A DNA stretch of 64,000 nucleotides from Microbaculum marinisediminis (GCF_025397915.1 NZ_JALIDZ010000004.1:248001-312000), one strand, 5' to 3'. Positions 1-9,121 are shown, counted from the first letter of the stretch. The notes: generated by a model from the sequence alone, not told the origin. Numbers and translations: made by a program.

Positions 1-752
1 GCATGATCAATCTCGGCGACATGCTGGGCAAGGCCTTCGGCGGCCAGACCAAATCGCGCAAGGTGAACGTGAAGGATTCCTACGAACTGCTGATCGCCGA
101 GGAATCCGACAAGCTGCTCGACGACGACCAGATCGTCCAGGAGGCGATCCACATTACCGAGAACAACGGCATCGTCTTCCTCGACGAGATCGACAAGATC
201 ACCGGCCGCTCCGAGCGCGTCGGCGGCGCCGACGTCTCCCGCGAGGGCGTGCAGCGCGACCTGCTGCCGCTGATCGAGGGCACGACCGTGTCGACCAAGC
301 ACGGGCCGGTGAAGACCGACCACGTGCTGTTCATCGCCTCGGGCGCGTTCCATGTGGCCAAGCCGTCGGACCTGTTGCCGGAGCTGCAGGGCCGCCTGCC
401 GATCCGCGTCGAGCTGCGCGCGCTGACCGAAGAGGATTTCCGCCGGATCCTGACCGAGACCGAGGCGAGCCTGATCAAGCAGTATATCGCGCTGATGGGC
501 ACCGAAGGCGTCGATCTCGACATCACCGACGACGCCATCGCCGAAATCGCCAGGATCGCGGTGGAGGTGAACGGGTCGGTGGAGAATATCGGCGCGCGGC
601 GTCTGCAGACCGTAATGGAACGGGTGCTCGACGAGATCAGCTTCGAGGCCCCCGGCAAGTCCGGGCAGACCGTGACGGTGGACGCGAAATATGTGCGCAA
701 GCACATCGGCGACCTCGCCAAGAACGCCGATCTCAGCCGCTACGTGCTGTAG
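1..752 (+). CDS. hslU: ATP-dependent protease ATPase subunit HslU (5' end outside window)
   Basis: C-terminal 249 or so residues of HslU, the AAA+ unfoldase that feeds proteins into the HslV peptidase in the cytoplasm. The window starts inside the gene, so the Walker A region is missing; the family is usually about 435 residues. What is visible: a Walker B ([10 protein letters not shown]), a sensor/arginine-finger region ([14 protein letters not shown]), the sensor-II helix ([20 protein letters not shown]) and the C-terminal tail DLSRYVL, which in this family inserts into HslV to activate it. The first in-frame ATG at base 3 is internal and should not be taken as the start. hslV would be expected just upstream, outside the window. 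Confidence 0.97.
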   Translation, partial: MINLGDMLGKAFGGQTKSRKVNVKDSYELLIAEESDKLLDDDQIVQEAIHITENNGIVFLDEIDKITGRSERVGGADVSREGVQRDLLPLIEGTTVSTKHGPVKTDHVLFIASGAFHVAKPSDLLPELQGRLPIRVELRALTEEDFRRILTETEASLIKQYIALMGTEGVDLDITDDAIAEIARIAVEVNGSVENIGARRLQTVMERVLDEISFEAPGKSGQTVTVDAKYVRKHIGDLAKNADLSRYVL

Positions 753-826
753 CGCGCCTGCAATTCCCCGGGCGTCCTGTCCGCGAGATGTCCGCAAGAC
801 CAGGACCGACGCCCGGGCGCGCGCGC

Positions 827-1195
827 CTACCGCTTGTCGCCGGTCGCGTGTTTCAGCCGCTGCACCAGGTCGGCGGCGTCCTCGCGGCTGAGCTTGCCGA
901 TGTCGCGGGCGATCCGGTTGGCGAGCTCCGTCGCCTCCGGCGCGAGCCCCGAGGTATCGACGGTAATGCGCGGATGCGACAGCTCGGCGAGGCGCGTGAG
1001 CTCCTCGGCTTCGTCCCAGATCACGTTGAAATAGGCGATGACGCCCTGGACCAGATACCAGGACGGGCGGCCGCGCTTGCCGTGCTCCAGGGCCGAGAGA
1101 TAGGCCGACGAGACGCCGAGTGCGCCGGCCATCTGAGACAGGGTTATGCCGCGCGCCTTGCGCATCGCGCGCAGTCTTGCCCCGAACGGCGTCAT
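827..1195 (-). CDS. XRE-family helix-turn-helix transcriptional regulator
   Basis: 122-residue protein with an N-terminal HTH_XRE domain (about residues 4-62: an LRAMRKARGITLSQMAGALG helix-turn-helix followed by VSSAYLSALEHGKRG) and a C-terminal helical region of unknown role (ARDIGKLSREDAADLVQRL). It probably binds DNA as a dimer; the target is not evident. The start at 1195 is chosen because its ATG overlaps the TGA of the Smr gene upstream (ATGA, 4 bases), pointing to translational coupling, and because the HTH begins immediately after. It is the last gene of a leftward run with Smr, mltA and the Tim44-like gene and converges on hslU. An open frame upstream of 1195 is only overlap with the Smr gene. 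Confidence 0.85.
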   Translation of the reverse strand: MTPFGARLRAMRKARGITLSQMAGALGVSSAYLSALEHGKRGRPSWYLVQGVIAYFNVIWDEAEELTRLAELSHPRITVDTSGLAPEATELANRIARDIGKLSREDAADLVQRLKHATGDKR

Positions 1196-1797
1196 CGCTC
1201 GCCCGCGCCCGGCTTGTCGGCGCGGCGCAGCTGCACGTAGAGCGCGCCGTCGCCGCCCTTGCGCGCATGCGCCCGCTCGTACCCGACCACCATCGCCCGG
1301 AACGGCGGCGTCGCCAGCCATTCGGGCACCGAGCGGCGCAATACCCCGCGCGTGCCCTCCTCCCACCATTCGGCCGCGCCCTCGCTCTTGCCCTTGCCGG
1401 TCACCACCAGCACCAGCCGGTGGCCGCGGGCGCGCGCGGTCTGCAGGAAGGACAGGAGACGCGCGTGTGCCTCGCGCTGGTTGAGGCCGTGCAGATCGAT
1501 CTTGGCGTCGACGGATCGCGATCCCCTGGCGATGCGGCGGGTGAGCTTTCTGTCGATTGGAGAGAGCGTTGGAACCGGCGGTGGCGGCGGTGGTTTCGCG
1601 ACGGCGGGGGCGCGGGATCGCGGCGCCGGCGAGACTGCCTTCGCCGGTGCGGTGGGTTCGGTCCCCGGCTCATCGGGTGGGACAACGGTACTTTTGCCGG
1701 ACTTGACGGTCTTGCGGAGCGGACTGACGGTTTCGGTGACGCTGCGCCACAACGCCCGGTCCTCCGCGTTCAGGTCCCTCGTTTTCCGCGACGCCAT
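1192..1797 (-). CDS. Smr/MutS2-like domain protein
   Basis: 201-residue protein with a basic, proline-rich N-terminal half (a run of six prolines near residues 70-75) and a C-terminal Smr domain. The Smr hallmarks are present: the DLHG motif (KIDLHGL, about residues 99-105) and the TGKG motif (about 133-136). Smr domains are small nucleases or nucleic-acid-binding modules first seen at the C terminus of MutS2; free-standing versions such as SmrA/SmrB in Escherichia coli act on nucleic acids, SmrB on mRNA at collided ribosomes. Whether this one cuts RNA or DNA cannot be told from sequence. The start MASRKTRDL at 1797 lies 10 bases after the mltA stop, so it is probably cotranscribed with mltA. 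Confidence 0.88.
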   Translation of the reverse strand: MASRKTRDLNAEDRALWRSVTETVSPLRKTVKSGKSTVVPPDEPGTEPTAPAKAVSPAPRSRAPAVAKPPPPPPVPTLSPIDRKLTRRIARGSRSVDAKIDLHGLNQREAHARLLSFLQTARARGHRLVLVVTGKGKSEGAAEWWEEGTRGVLRRSVPEWLATPPFRAMVVGYERAHARKGGDGALYVQLRRADKPGAGER

Positions 1798-1807
1798 CGA
1801 TCCGGCC

Positions 1808-3025
1808 TCACGGCTTCGGCACGAAGACGAAGAAACTCCCGTCGGCCTTGATGCCGCCGGCCATCGAGCCTGCCTCACGGCCGGTGCCCCAGAACAGGTC
1901 GGCGCGCGCGGGGCCCTTGATCGCCGAGCCGGTATCCTGGGCGATCATCAGGCGGCGGAACGGTTCGCGGGCGCGGTCCTTGCCGATTGGCAGCTCGGCG
2001 TCGACGAAGACCGGGGTGCCGTAGCGATGATAGGCGGTGTCGACGGCGATCGACCGCCCCGCGGTCAGGGGCACGCCCTCGCCGCCGATCGGCCCGAGGT
2101 CCGGGGCGAGGCCGGCGATCTCGCGGAAGAAGATATAGGAGCGGTTTTCCTGCAGCAGAGACGGCGTGATGTCCGGATTGGCACGGAAGTAGGCGCGCAT
2201 CGCATCCATCGAGAAGCCGCCGTCCGGCACGATGCCCTTGGCCTGCATCGCCTTGCCGACCGACGAATAGGGATGGCCGTTCTTGCCGGCGAAGCCGACG
2301 CGCATCAGCGCGCCGTCGGGCAGCGCGATGCGGGTCGAGCCCTGGATGTGGATATAGAAGGCCTCGACGGAATCCTCGACATAGACGAGCGGCTTCACCG
2401 CGCCGTCGAGGGCGCCGCCGTCGATCTCGGCGCGGGTATAGAAGGGCTCGAAGCCGCGTTCGGTCCTGCGGCCCCAGGTCAGGGTCTCGTCCCAGCCTTC
2501 GGGACGAGTCTTGCCGGTGACCGGCTCGAGACCGGCGGGCAGCGGATAGAGCGGTGTCGCGAAACGTCCGGTCTTTACGCGCGAGCCGGGAACGACGGGC
2601 TCGTAATAAGCGGTATAGACCGCCGCGCCGTCCTTCGGCTCGACGCGGTAGGGGCGGAAGTTCCCGACGAAGAAGGCGCGAACGGCGTCGGCGTCCGGGT
2701 CGGACAGCGCCTCCGCCTTGAGACAGACATCGGCGAGCCGGCTTTCGTCGCGGCCATGGCCGCAGGAGCGCAGGAACGCCGCGAAGGCCTCGGACGGATC
2801 GTCGGCGGAAAAGCCGGGCAGATCCTCGAAGCCTACGGCCACCAGACGGTGACCGGCCTTGACGGCGGGATGGTCGGCGATCGACCGGTCGCGGCCGGGC
2901 AGCGCGAACACGAGCGCCACCACGGCCGCGAGCGCGACAGCGCCGGCCACGCAGGCCAGCTCGCGGCGCCAGCGCGGACGCGCGGTGAAGCGGGCGATCA
3001 GCTCAGTCGGCAGACTCGGTGGCAA
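1808..3025 (-). CDS. mltA: Membrane-bound lytic murein transglycosylase A
   Basis: 405-residue lytic transglycosylase of the MltA family, which cleaves the glycan strand of peptidoglycan to give 1,6-anhydro-muropeptides. An N-terminal hydrophobic segment (about residues 24-43) serves as signal/anchor; there is no lipobox, unlike E. coli MltA. The MltA core contains TAYYEP and the ATPLYPLP stretch, and the C-terminal 3D domain has DTGSAIKGPARADLFWGTG, whose aspartates include the catalytic acid of the family. The start at 3025 overlaps the end of the Tim44-like gene by 23 bases; a start further inside would remove the signal segment, so 3025 is preferred. Position next to the Tim44-like gene is a conserved arrangement in Hyphomicrobiales. 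Confidence 0.93.
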   Translation of the reverse strand: MPPSLPTELIARFTARPRWRRELACVAGAVALAAVVALVFALPGRDRSIADHPAVKAGHRLVAVGFEDLPGFSADDPSEAFAAFLRSCGHGRDESRLADVCLKAEALSDPDADAVRAFFVGNFRPYRVEPKDGAAVYTAYYEPVVPGSRVKTGRFATPLYPLPAGLEPVTGKTRPEGWDETLTWGRRTERGFEPFYTRAEIDGGALDGAVKPLVYVEDSVEAFYIHIQGSTRIALPDGALMRVGFAGKNGHPYSSVGKAMQAKGIVPDGGFSMDAMRAYFRANPDITPSLLQENRSYIFFREIAGLAPDLGPIGGEGVPLTAGRSIAVDTAYHRYGTPVFVDAELPIGKDRAREPFRRLMIAQDTGSAIKGPARADLFWGTGREAGSMAGGIKADGSFFVFVPKP

Positions 3026-3707
3026 CGAGCTTCCAGTTCGGATCGCGCGATCCGAGGTCCCGGGCGAAGGTCCAGATGTCCGTCACCTCGGTGACCGCGT
3101 TGGGATCGCCCTGGATCACCGCGCCGTCCTTGTCGCGTGTGGCGGTGATGAGCTGCGAGACGAACCGCACGGTGACGTGGGCCGTGCGCCCGCGCAGCTG
3201 CGCCTCGGTGATGTCGGCCTTGTCGATCGAGACGAAGTTCGACATCGCGGTCTCGCCGCGGCTCTCGCGATCGGCGATGGCGCCGACGAAGCCGTCATAG
3301 ACCTCCCGGGACAGAAGGTTCTTCAGCATCTTGCGGTCGCCATCGGCGAAGCCGGTGACGATCATCTCGTAGGCCATCCTGGCGCCGTCGACGAATCCTT
3401 TCGGATCGAAGGCCGGATCGGTCTGCCTGATCGCGGACAGGCCCTGGGCGAGATCGGAGCCGCGCGGGGCGATATCGCCGAAATCGTCGTTGGCGGCGTT
3501 CGCGCGCGGCGCACCCGATTCGGCGCGCGGCGGCAGGTTGACGACCTTGTCGGATGCAGCCGACCCGCTTTCCTTCGGTGCCGAGAAAGGATCATACGGC
3601 TGGCGCTCGTTGCCGGTGCGCCGGCCGAGCACGCTCCGCAGCCGCAGGAAAATCACCACGGCGAGGACCAGGAAGAGGATCGTGTAGATATCGAATATGC
3701 CGTTCAT
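3003..3707 (-). CDS. Tim44-like domain membrane protein
   Basis: 234-residue protein with one N-terminal membrane segment (IYTILFLVLAVVIFLRLRSV), a polar linker (about residues 25-90) and a C-terminal Tim44/TimA domain (FDPKGFVDGARMAYEMIV through LVATES). In mitochondria Tim44 tethers Hsp70 to the import channel; the alphaproteobacterial relatives are inner-membrane proteins of poorly defined function with the domain in the cytoplasm or periplasm. The start at 3707 (MNGIFDIYT) is chosen because it begins directly before the membrane segment; the in-frame extension to 3806 has no coding character. It is divergent from fxsA with a shared upstream region at 3708-3854. Confidence 0.88.
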   Translation of the reverse strand: MNGIFDIYTILFLVLAVVIFLRLRSVLGRRTGNERQPYDPFSAPKESGSAASDKVVNLPPRAESGAPRANAANDDFGDIAPRGSDLAQGLSAIRQTDPAFDPKGFVDGARMAYEMIVTGFADGDRKMLKNLLSREVYDGFVGAIADRESRGETAMSNFVSIDKADITEAQLRGRTAHVTVRFVSQLITATRDKDGAVIQGDPNAVTEVTDIWTFARDLGSRDPNWKLVATESAD

Positions 3708-3854
3708 CAGCACCCGTTTACCGGGATTTGCCCGGTGCGCCAAGAAAGAAGGCGGGATTGGCCAGTGCTTACTATGTAAGGATTGATCCGGCGCGGTCCA
3801 GTGCATCGCGCCCGGATCGACCGTAAAACACCAACGGGGTTAAAACGACAGACG

Positions 3855-4448
3855 ATGGGTTTGGTTCTCTTCGCCCTGTTTCTGGGCATTCCGATCGCCG
3901 AAATCGCGCTGTTCGTCGTCATCGGCGAGCAAATCGGCGTGCTGGCCACCATCGCGATCGTGATCCTGACCGCGATCGCGGGCGCCTGGCTGGTCCGCCG
4001 GCAGGGGCTGGAAACGCTCGCCAAGGCGCGTGCCGACATCGACCGCAACGTCTTGCCGACGGACGCGATGAGCGAGGGCCTGGCGATTCTCGTCGCCGGC
4101 GCGCTGCTGCTGACGCCCGGCTTCCTGACCGATGCGATCGGCTTCACGCTGCTGGTCCCGCCGGCCCGGCGCGTGATCGTCTCGGCAATCGCCGGCTGGC
4201 TCGCCGGCCGCGTCACCGTCGTCGAGATGGGCGGCGGGGGACCGGGTGGGCGGCCGGGCGGACACCCCCGCGGCCGACACGGACGGCGGGACGACGTCAT
4301 CGATGTCGAGGCCTACGAGATAGAGATCGACACCGACGGGGCCGAAGACTCCGGGCCGGGCGATGCCGGAACTGGCGATACCAAGTCCGGCGACTCGTCT
4401 GGCGGCACGTCCTCGCGCGGCGGGCCGTCGCCATGGCGCAATCCGTGA
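3855..4448 (+). CDS. fxsA: FxsA family membrane protein
   Basis: 197-residue FxsA-family cytoplasmic-membrane protein. It starts at 3855 (MGLVLFALFLGIPIAEIALF), which matches the family N terminus; a TTG upstream at 3783 would add residues with no family counterpart. Two to three membrane segments are visible (residues about 2-45 and 80-115), followed by a long hydrophilic tail rich in Gly, Asp and Ser (from about residue 135). Overexpression of fxsA in E. coli relieves exclusion of phage T7 by the F plasmid, which gave the name; the native role is not known. The gene faces secB in the same direction with a 183-base gap. Confidence 0.88.
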   Translation: MGLVLFALFLGIPIAEIALFVVIGEQIGVLATIAIVILTAIAGAWLVRRQGLETLAKARADIDRNVLPTDAMSEGLAILVAGALLLTPGFLTDAIGFTLLVPPARRVIVSAIAGWLAGRVTVVEMGGGGPGGRPGGHPRGRHGRRDDVIDVEAYEIEIDTDGAEDSGPGDAGTGDTKSGDSSGGTSSRGGPSPWRNP

Positions 4449-4631
4449 GGGTGCGCCGAGCGGTGTCGGTTCCGCGCCGCTTGCCCGCCTCGGGGGTGAC
4501 GTGTTAGCCAGCGGCCCGACACGCTAAAGAGCCACCGGGAGAGCCCGCAAGACTGCGAAGACCGGCTCGACATCCTTTAGCGCCCCTTGAAACCGATCTG
4601 TGGATCAACGCAAGCTCCGGAGCGACATTCC

Positions 4632-5141
4632 ATGACCAATGAACCCACCAATGGCGGCGGCGCGGCCGGAAGCGAGGGCGGTGCGGCCGCGACTGGCCAG
4701 CAGGCCGGCCCGAGCATCGAGGTGCTTGCCCAGTACATCAAGGACCTGTCTTTCGAGAACCCGCGCGCACCGGCCTCGATGACCGAGCAGCGCACCGGCC
4801 AGCCGCCGATCAACTTCAACATCCAGGTCAACGCCAATCCGGCCGGCGACGACCAGATCGAGGTCGAACTCAAGCTGGAAGCGCGCGCGGGTGACGAGAC
4901 GACCGTGATCTTCGCGCTGGAACTCGTTTATTGCGGCCTGTTCCGGGTCCGCAACATCCCGCAGGAACATTTCCAGCCGTTCGTCATGATCGAGTGCCCG
5001 CGCCTGTTGTTCCCGTTCGCGCGGCAGATCGTCGCCGACACGATCGGCGCCGGCGGATTCCCGCCGGTCATGCTCGGCCTCATCGACTTCGCCGCACTCT
5101 ACCAGCAGCGCATGGCGCAGCAGCCGGCGGCTCAGGCCTGA
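4632..5141 (+). CDS. secB: Protein-export chaperone SecB
   Basis: 169-residue SecB, the cytosolic tetrameric chaperone that keeps preproteins unfolded and hands them to SecA. The core starts at about residue 27 (PSIEVLAQYIKDLSFENP) and includes LELVYCGLFRVRNIP and CPRLLFPFARQIVADTI, all typical of the family. The N-terminal 25 residues are a low-complexity Gly/Ala stretch (NGGGAAGSEGGAAATG) that is longer than in E. coli (155 residues) but common in alphaproteobacteria. The start at 4632 gives this form; an upstream in-frame ATG at 4587 is less likely because it adds unrelated residues. It converges on dnaQ. Confidence 0.95.
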   Translation: MTNEPTNGGGAAGSEGGAAATGQQAGPSIEVLAQYIKDLSFENPRAPASMTEQRTGQPPINFNIQVNANPAGDDQIEVELKLEARAGDETTVIFALELVYCGLFRVRNIPQEHFQPFVMIECPRLLFPFARQIVADTIGAGGFPPVMLGLIDFAALYQQRMAQQPAAQA

Positions 5142-5213
5142 GATCCCGGCCAGCCTCGCGCTTATCCGGAACTCCGATGGCCGGTCCCCAGGGGCCGGCT
5201 AATCCGGGACCGG

Positions 5214-5912
5214 CTATTCCTCTGGAAGGGTGCGGTATTTGCGCCAGATGGAGTCGGGTCCGAGTTTGGCGATAAAGGCGGCGTGAGCCGCCTTTTCCGT
5301 TTCGCTGATCAGCGGGGCCAGCGGAACCGGGCGGGCTGCGCGCGTTTCGTCGGCGCCGCCGCCCGAGCCGGAGACGGTCTCGACCAGGGAAAGCGCGGCC
5401 TGCCGGCCACCGATCAACTCGATATAGACTTCGGCGAGCAATTCGGCGTCGAGCAGTGCGCCGTGCTTGTCGCGGCGCGAATTGTCGATGCCGTAGCGAC
5501 CGCACAGGGCGTCGAGATTGTTCGGACCGCCGGGATGGCGGCGGCGGGCCAGCATCAGCGTGTCGACCGCCTGGGTATAGGGGATCGGCGCGCGACCGAG
5601 CGTCTCGAGCTCGTGGTTGAGGAAGCCCATGTCGAACGAGGCGTTGTGGATGATGAGCTTCGAATCGGCGACGAACTCGACGAACTGGTCGGCGATGTCG
5701 GCGAAGACGGGATAGTTGGCCAGGAACTCGATCGACAGCCCATGCACGGCGAAGGCCTCGGCGGGCATGTCGCGTTCGGGATTTATGTAAAGGTGCAGGT
5801 TCCGGCCCGTCGGGATGTGATTGAGCAGCTCGACGCCGCCGATCTCCACCACCCGGTCGCCGCCGGCCGGATTCAGTCCGGTGGTCTCGGTGTCGAGCAC
5901 AATCTCGCGCAT
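5214..5912 (-). CDS. dnaQ: DNA polymerase III epsilon subunit (3'-5' proofreading exonuclease)
   Basis: 232-residue epsilon subunit, the DEDDh 3'-5' exonuclease that proofreads for DNA polymerase III. All catalytic motifs are present: ExoI VLDTETTGLNP (Asp and Glu of DxE, residues 7-9), ExoII HNASFDMGF (Asp about 94) and ExoIII HGALLDAE (His and Asp, about residues 150-155). The C-terminal tail from about residue 180 would be the segment that contacts the alpha subunit. It lies downstream of coaE in the leftward series PPSR-maf-aroE-coaE-dnaQ, the order also described beside the Caulobacter origin. Confidence 0.96.
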   Translation of the reverse strand: MREIVLDTETTGLNPAGGDRVVEIGGVELLNHIPTGRNLHLYINPERDMPAEAFAVHGLSIEFLANYPVFADIADQFVEFVADSKLIIHNASFDMGFLNHELETLGRAPIPYTQAVDTLMLARRRHPGGPNNLDALCGRYGIDNSRRDKHGALLDAELLAEVYIELIGGRQAALSLVETVSGSGGGADETRAARPVPLAPLISETEKAAHAAFIAKLGPDSIWRKYRTLPEE

Positions 5913-5990
5913 CGGCGCGCCGATCCTCCCCTCTGGCTCCCGGACCGCGCCGCCCGGCAGGTCCCTGGACTGGTCATGCCGGGTCCGGGC

Positions 5991-6608
5991 TCAGCCCCAG
6001 CGTCTTCGTGCATAGGCCGCGCCCGGTGAGGCGGCAAGGGCCCGCATGATATCGTCCACCTGTTTCTCCGCGAAGCCGAAGCCGCGGCTGGTGTCGACGA
6101 CGAAGTGGGCGCGCCTGCGTTTTTCGGCGTCGGGCATCTGCCGGGCGAGGATCTTCTCGAACTTCTCCGCGCTCATGCCGCCGCGCTTCAGCACGCGTTC
6201 GCGCTGCACCGCGGCGGGAGCGGAGGCGAGAACCACCGCGTCGACACGCGCATCGCCGCCGACCTCGAGCAAAAGCGGCACCTCGGCGACGGCGAAGCGA
6301 CGGCCTCCGGCGAACGCCGCGTCGAGAAAGGCCGTTTCCCGCGCCTGCACCAGCGGATGGACGATCTTCTCCAGCCGTTTGATCGCCTGATCGTCGCCGA
6401 GCACCAGTTTCGACAGCCGGTCGCGGTCGACCCTGCCGTCCACGATCGCATCGGGGAAGACGTCGCCGATCGGACCGACGGCCTCGTTCGCATAGAGGCG
6501 ATGGACCTCCGCATCCGCATCGTGCACCGGCGCGCCGCGGGCGGCGAACATGCGCCCGGTCGCCGACTTGCCCATGCCGATCGATCCGGTCAGGCCGATT
6601 ATGAACAT
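5991..6608 (-). CDS. coaE: Dephospho-CoA kinase
   Basis: 205-residue kinase for the last step of coenzyme A synthesis, phosphorylating the 3'-hydroxyl of dephospho-CoA with ATP. The P-loop GLTGSIGMGKS lies at residues 5-15, followed by the family motifs HDADAEVHRLY, KIVHPLV and VVLASAP. The start at 6608 is fixed by the P-loop position and by the one-base overlap with the aroE stop (TGATG), which implies coupled translation. The frame is open far upstream across aroE, but that part is a shadow of aroE. Confidence 0.96.
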   Translation of the reverse strand: MFIIGLTGSIGMGKSATGRMFAARGAPVHDADAEVHRLYANEAVGPIGDVFPDAIVDGRVDRDRLSKLVLGDDQAIKRLEKIVHPLVQARETAFLDAAFAGGRRFAVAEVPLLLEVGGDARVDAVVLASAPAAVQRERVLKRGGMSAEKFEKILARQMPDAEKRRRAHFVVDTSRGFGFAEKQVDDIMRALAASPGAAYARRRWG

Positions 6609-7447
6609 CAGGTCCCCTCGATATCCTTGACGAGAACGGCGCGCAGGTCGGAAGTCACATCCGGGCGCACGCCGAACCATTTCTCGAAGCCCGGCACCGC
6701 CTGATAGAGCAGCATGCCGAGACCGTCGACGGCGTTCAGATCGCGCGCGCGCGCCGCTTTCAGGAGATTGGTCTCGAGCGGCACGTAGACGATGTCGTTG
6801 ACGATGGCCTCGGCGGCGAGCGGTGCGAGATCGATCTCGAGCGGCGGATTGCCCTGCATGCCGAGCGACGTCGTGTTGACGAGGAGGCGCGCATCCTCGA
6901 GCACCGTATCGATCTCGTCCCAGCCGCGGGCGATCACCGCCGGGCCGAAAGCGTCGGCCAGGGCCGCGGCCCGATCGAGGGAGCGGTTGACGACATCGAT
7001 GCGGCCGACACCGCGGGTCAGCAGTCCGTGGACGATGCCGCGCGCCGCACCGCCGGCGCCAAGCACCACGGCGCGGTCGAGGCCCGCGTCCCATCGCGGC
7101 GCGCCGGCATCGAGATTGGCGAGGAAGCCGTAGACGTCGGTATTGGCGCCGACGAGGTCTCCGTCCTGGTACCAGACCGTGTTCACCGCACCGAGGCGCG
7201 CCGCGGTCTCGTCACGCCGGGCGACGAGACGGGCGGCCGCTTCCTTGTGCGGCAGCGTGACGTTGCAGCCGACATAACCGTGCGCGGAAAGATCGGACAG
7301 GAAGGCCTCGAAATCCTCCGGCTCGATTTCCTCGATGACGTAGTCGCCGGCGATGCCGTAGCGCCGAAGCCAATGACGGTGGATAAGCGGCGAGCGTGAA
7401 TGCCTGGCCGGCCAGCCGATGACGCAGGCCTTTGGTATATCGTTCAT
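6608..7447 (-). CDS. aroE: Shikimate dehydrogenase (NADP+)
   Basis: 279-residue shikimate dehydrogenase, reducing 3-dehydroshikimate to shikimate in aromatic amino acid synthesis. The N-terminal substrate domain has the SRSPLIH motif (about residues 17-23) and the catalytic lysine in NVTLPHKEA; the nucleotide domain has the GAGGAARG dinucleotide-binding loop and the NTTSLGM motif. Length matches the family. It overlaps maf by four bases (ATGA) at its start and coaE by one base at its end, so maf-aroE-coaE are translationally coupled. Confidence 0.96.
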   Translation of the reverse strand: MNDIPKACVIGWPARHSRSPLIHRHWLRRYGIAGDYVIEEIEPEDFEAFLSDLSAHGYVGCNVTLPHKEAAARLVARRDETAARLGAVNTVWYQDGDLVGANTDVYGFLANLDAGAPRWDAGLDRAVVLGAGGAARGIVHGLLTRGVGRIDVVNRSLDRAAALADAFGPAVIARGWDEIDTVLEDARLLVNTTSLGMQGNPPLEIDLAPLAAEAIVNDIVYVPLETNLLKAARARDLNAVDGLGMLLYQAVPGFEKWFGVRPDVTSDLRAVLVKDIEGT

Positions 7448-8073
7448 TTTTCGACGACGCCGAGCTTTCTCAATTCAGCCAGAACGGGCAGGAGGGGCAG
7501 GCCGAGGATGGTGGCGTGATCGCCGTCGATGTGCTCGAAGAGCTGCAGGCCGAGACCCTCGACCCGGTAGGAGCCGACACTGTCGAGCATGTCTTCACCG
7601 GCGGCGACCGAATAGCGGCCGAGGAACTGCGGGGTGAAGTCGCGCATGGTCAGCGCCGCGGTCTCGAGCGTCGACCACAGCTGCTCGCCATCGCGCACGA
7701 TCGCGACGGCGGCATGAAGCAGATGGGTCTTGCCGCGCAGACGCAGGAGGTTCGAACGGGCCTGTTCGATGCTCTCGGGCTTGACGAAGAGTTCGCCGTC
7801 GAGCTCGAGCGTCTGGTCGGCGCCGATGACGATGGCACCGGGACGGTTGGCGCTTACGGCATCGGCCTTGGCGGCGGCCAGGACCGAGGCGACATCGGCG
7901 GGCGGCAGATCCTCCTCGGTGTCCTGAACTATCGCGTCGATCATCGCGCGCTCGTCGAGACCCGACGGAACGGCCTCGACGTCGAGGCCAACGGCCTCGA
8001 GCAGGCTGCGGCGGGTACGGCTGGCGGATGCCAGAACCACCGGTTTCAGGGCAAGCGGACGGTCATGCGTCAT
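7444..8073 (-). CDS. maf: Maf-family nucleotide pyrophosphatase
   Basis: 209-residue Maf/YhdE/YceF-type house-cleaning enzyme that hydrolyses non-canonical or modified nucleoside triphosphates to monophosphates. Seen: the N-terminal [12 protein letters not shown] motif, the central [10 protein letters not shown] segment with the acidic metal-binding residues, and the substrate-contact region [11 protein letters not shown] near the C terminus. The E in SVGSYRVEG and the D in GADQTL are family-conserved. Substrate preference (dTTP/UTP versus 7-methyl-GTP) cannot be decided safely; the sequence resembles the Maf proteins found next to aroE in other alphaproteobacteria. It overlaps the PPSR gene by 11 bases. 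Confidence 0.94.
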   Translation of the reverse strand: MTHDRPLALKPVVLASASRTRRSLLEAVGLDVEAVPSGLDERAMIDAIVQDTEEDLPPADVASVLAAAKADAVSANRPGAIVIGADQTLELDGELFVKPESIEQARSNLLRLRGKTHLLHAAVAIVRDGEQLWSTLETAALTMRDFTPQFLGRYSVAAGEDMLDSVGSYRVEGLGLQLFEHIDGDHATILGLPLLPVLAELRKLGVVEK

Positions 8074-8893
8074 TGGCGTGCTCCTTATAGTGGGCGAGGA
8101 TCGCCGCGGCCGTTTCCTCGATGGAACGGCGGGTCACATCGATCAGCGGCCAGCCCTGGCGGGCGCAGAGCTTGCGGGTAAAGGCGATCTCGGCTGCCAC
8201 GCTCGACTTGTCCACATAGGCGGTGTTGTCGTCGGCGTTCAGCGACAACAGGCGATTCTGGCGGATCTGGACGATACGCTCGGGGCTGGCGATCAGGCCG
8301 ACGATCAGCGGCTTCGTCACCTCGTCGAGCTGCGGTGGCAGGGGGATGCCGGGCACCACGGGGATATTGGCTGTCTTTATGCCGCGGTTGGCGAGATAGA
8401 TGCTGGTCGGTGTTTTCGACGTGCGCGAGATGCCGACGAGGACGACGTCCGCCTCGTTCAGATCCTCCGGCATCTGCCCGTCGTCGTGCAGCAGCGTGTA
8501 GTTCAATGCGTCGATGCGGCGGAAATATTCCGTGTTGAGTACGTGCTGTCCGCCGATACGCGGCGTCGACTCGGTGCCGAGATAGGAGCGGAACACGCCG
8601 AGCACCGGTGCGAGCACCGATACGCAGGGCGTGCCGATCTCCTTACAGCGCTTTTCCAGCCGCTCGCTGAGCTCGGCCCCGATCAGCGTATAGAGGACGA
8701 TGCCCGGCGCGTCCTCGATGTCGGTAATGACGCGCTCGAGCTGCTTTTGCGAACGCACCAGCGGATAGACGTGTTCGATCGCGCGCACCGAAGCGTATTG
8801 CGCGGCCACCGCGCGCGCCACCGCGATCAGCGTCTCGCCCGTCGCATCGGAGACCAGGTGCAGGTGAACGTAGCTATGAATGCGATCCGGCAT
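8063..8893 (-). CDS. Pyruvate, phosphate dikinase regulatory protein (kinase/pyrophosphorylase, DUF299)
   Basis: 276-residue DUF299/PPSR protein. In characterised members this single enzyme uses ADP to phosphorylate and inactivate pyruvate phosphate dikinase or PEP synthetase, and phosphate to reverse it. The P-loop-like motif [11 protein letters not shown] (about residues 154-164) and the N-terminal [10 protein letters not shown] are diagnostic. It is the first gene of the leftward block and starts 344 bases from hemE across the putative replication origin. A homologue in this position is the origin-flanking gene in Caulobacter and Rickettsia, which supports the origin assignment. Confidence 0.94.
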   Translation of the reverse strand: MPDRIHSYVHLHLVSDATGETLIAVARAVAAQYASVRAIEHVYPLVRSQKQLERVITDIEDAPGIVLYTLIGAELSERLEKRCKEIGTPCVSVLAPVLGVFRSYLGTESTPRIGGQHVLNTEYFRRIDALNYTLLHDDGQMPEDLNEADVVLVGISRTSKTPTSIYLANRGIKTANIPVVPGIPLPPQLDEVTKPLIVGLIASPERIVQIRQNRLLSLNADDNTAYVDKSSVAAEIAFTRKLCARQGWPLIDVTRRSIEETAAAILAHYKEHANDA

Positions 8894-9044
8894 CGGCTTG
8901 TTGAGACCTGTGGAGAACCTGGTCGTTATCCCACGCTCTGGGGCGCGGTCGGGAATCCTATCCGCTGACTTAGCGTTTGACCCGCTCGGTCATCAACAGG
9001 TTCTTCCGTTCGAGGAGGGGATCGGGGATGTCCGGTTGATTTCG

Positions 9045-9060
9045 TTAATAATGGGTAAAC
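9045..9060 (+). promoter_or_regulatory. CtrA-type binding site (one mismatch)
   Basis: TTAA, seven bases, TAAAC. This is one mismatch from the CtrA full site TTAA-N7-TTAAC. It lies 61 bases left of the exact site at 9106. Confidence 0.55.
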
Positions 9061-9105
9061 ATGCTGAGCCGGTTTTCGGACCGAGCCGGTGGGGCCTTGA
9101 AATTA

Positions 9106-9121
9106 TTAATGAAATCTTAAC
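9106..9121 (+). promoter_or_regulatory. CtrA-type binding site (exact full consensus)
   Basis: TTAA-TGAAATC-TTAAC is an exact match to the TTAA-N7-TTAAC consensus of the cell-cycle regulator CtrA. In Caulobacter such sites in the origin repress replication initiation and control the hemE promoter. Here it lies 117 bases upstream of the proposed hemE start. Confidence 0.7.
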
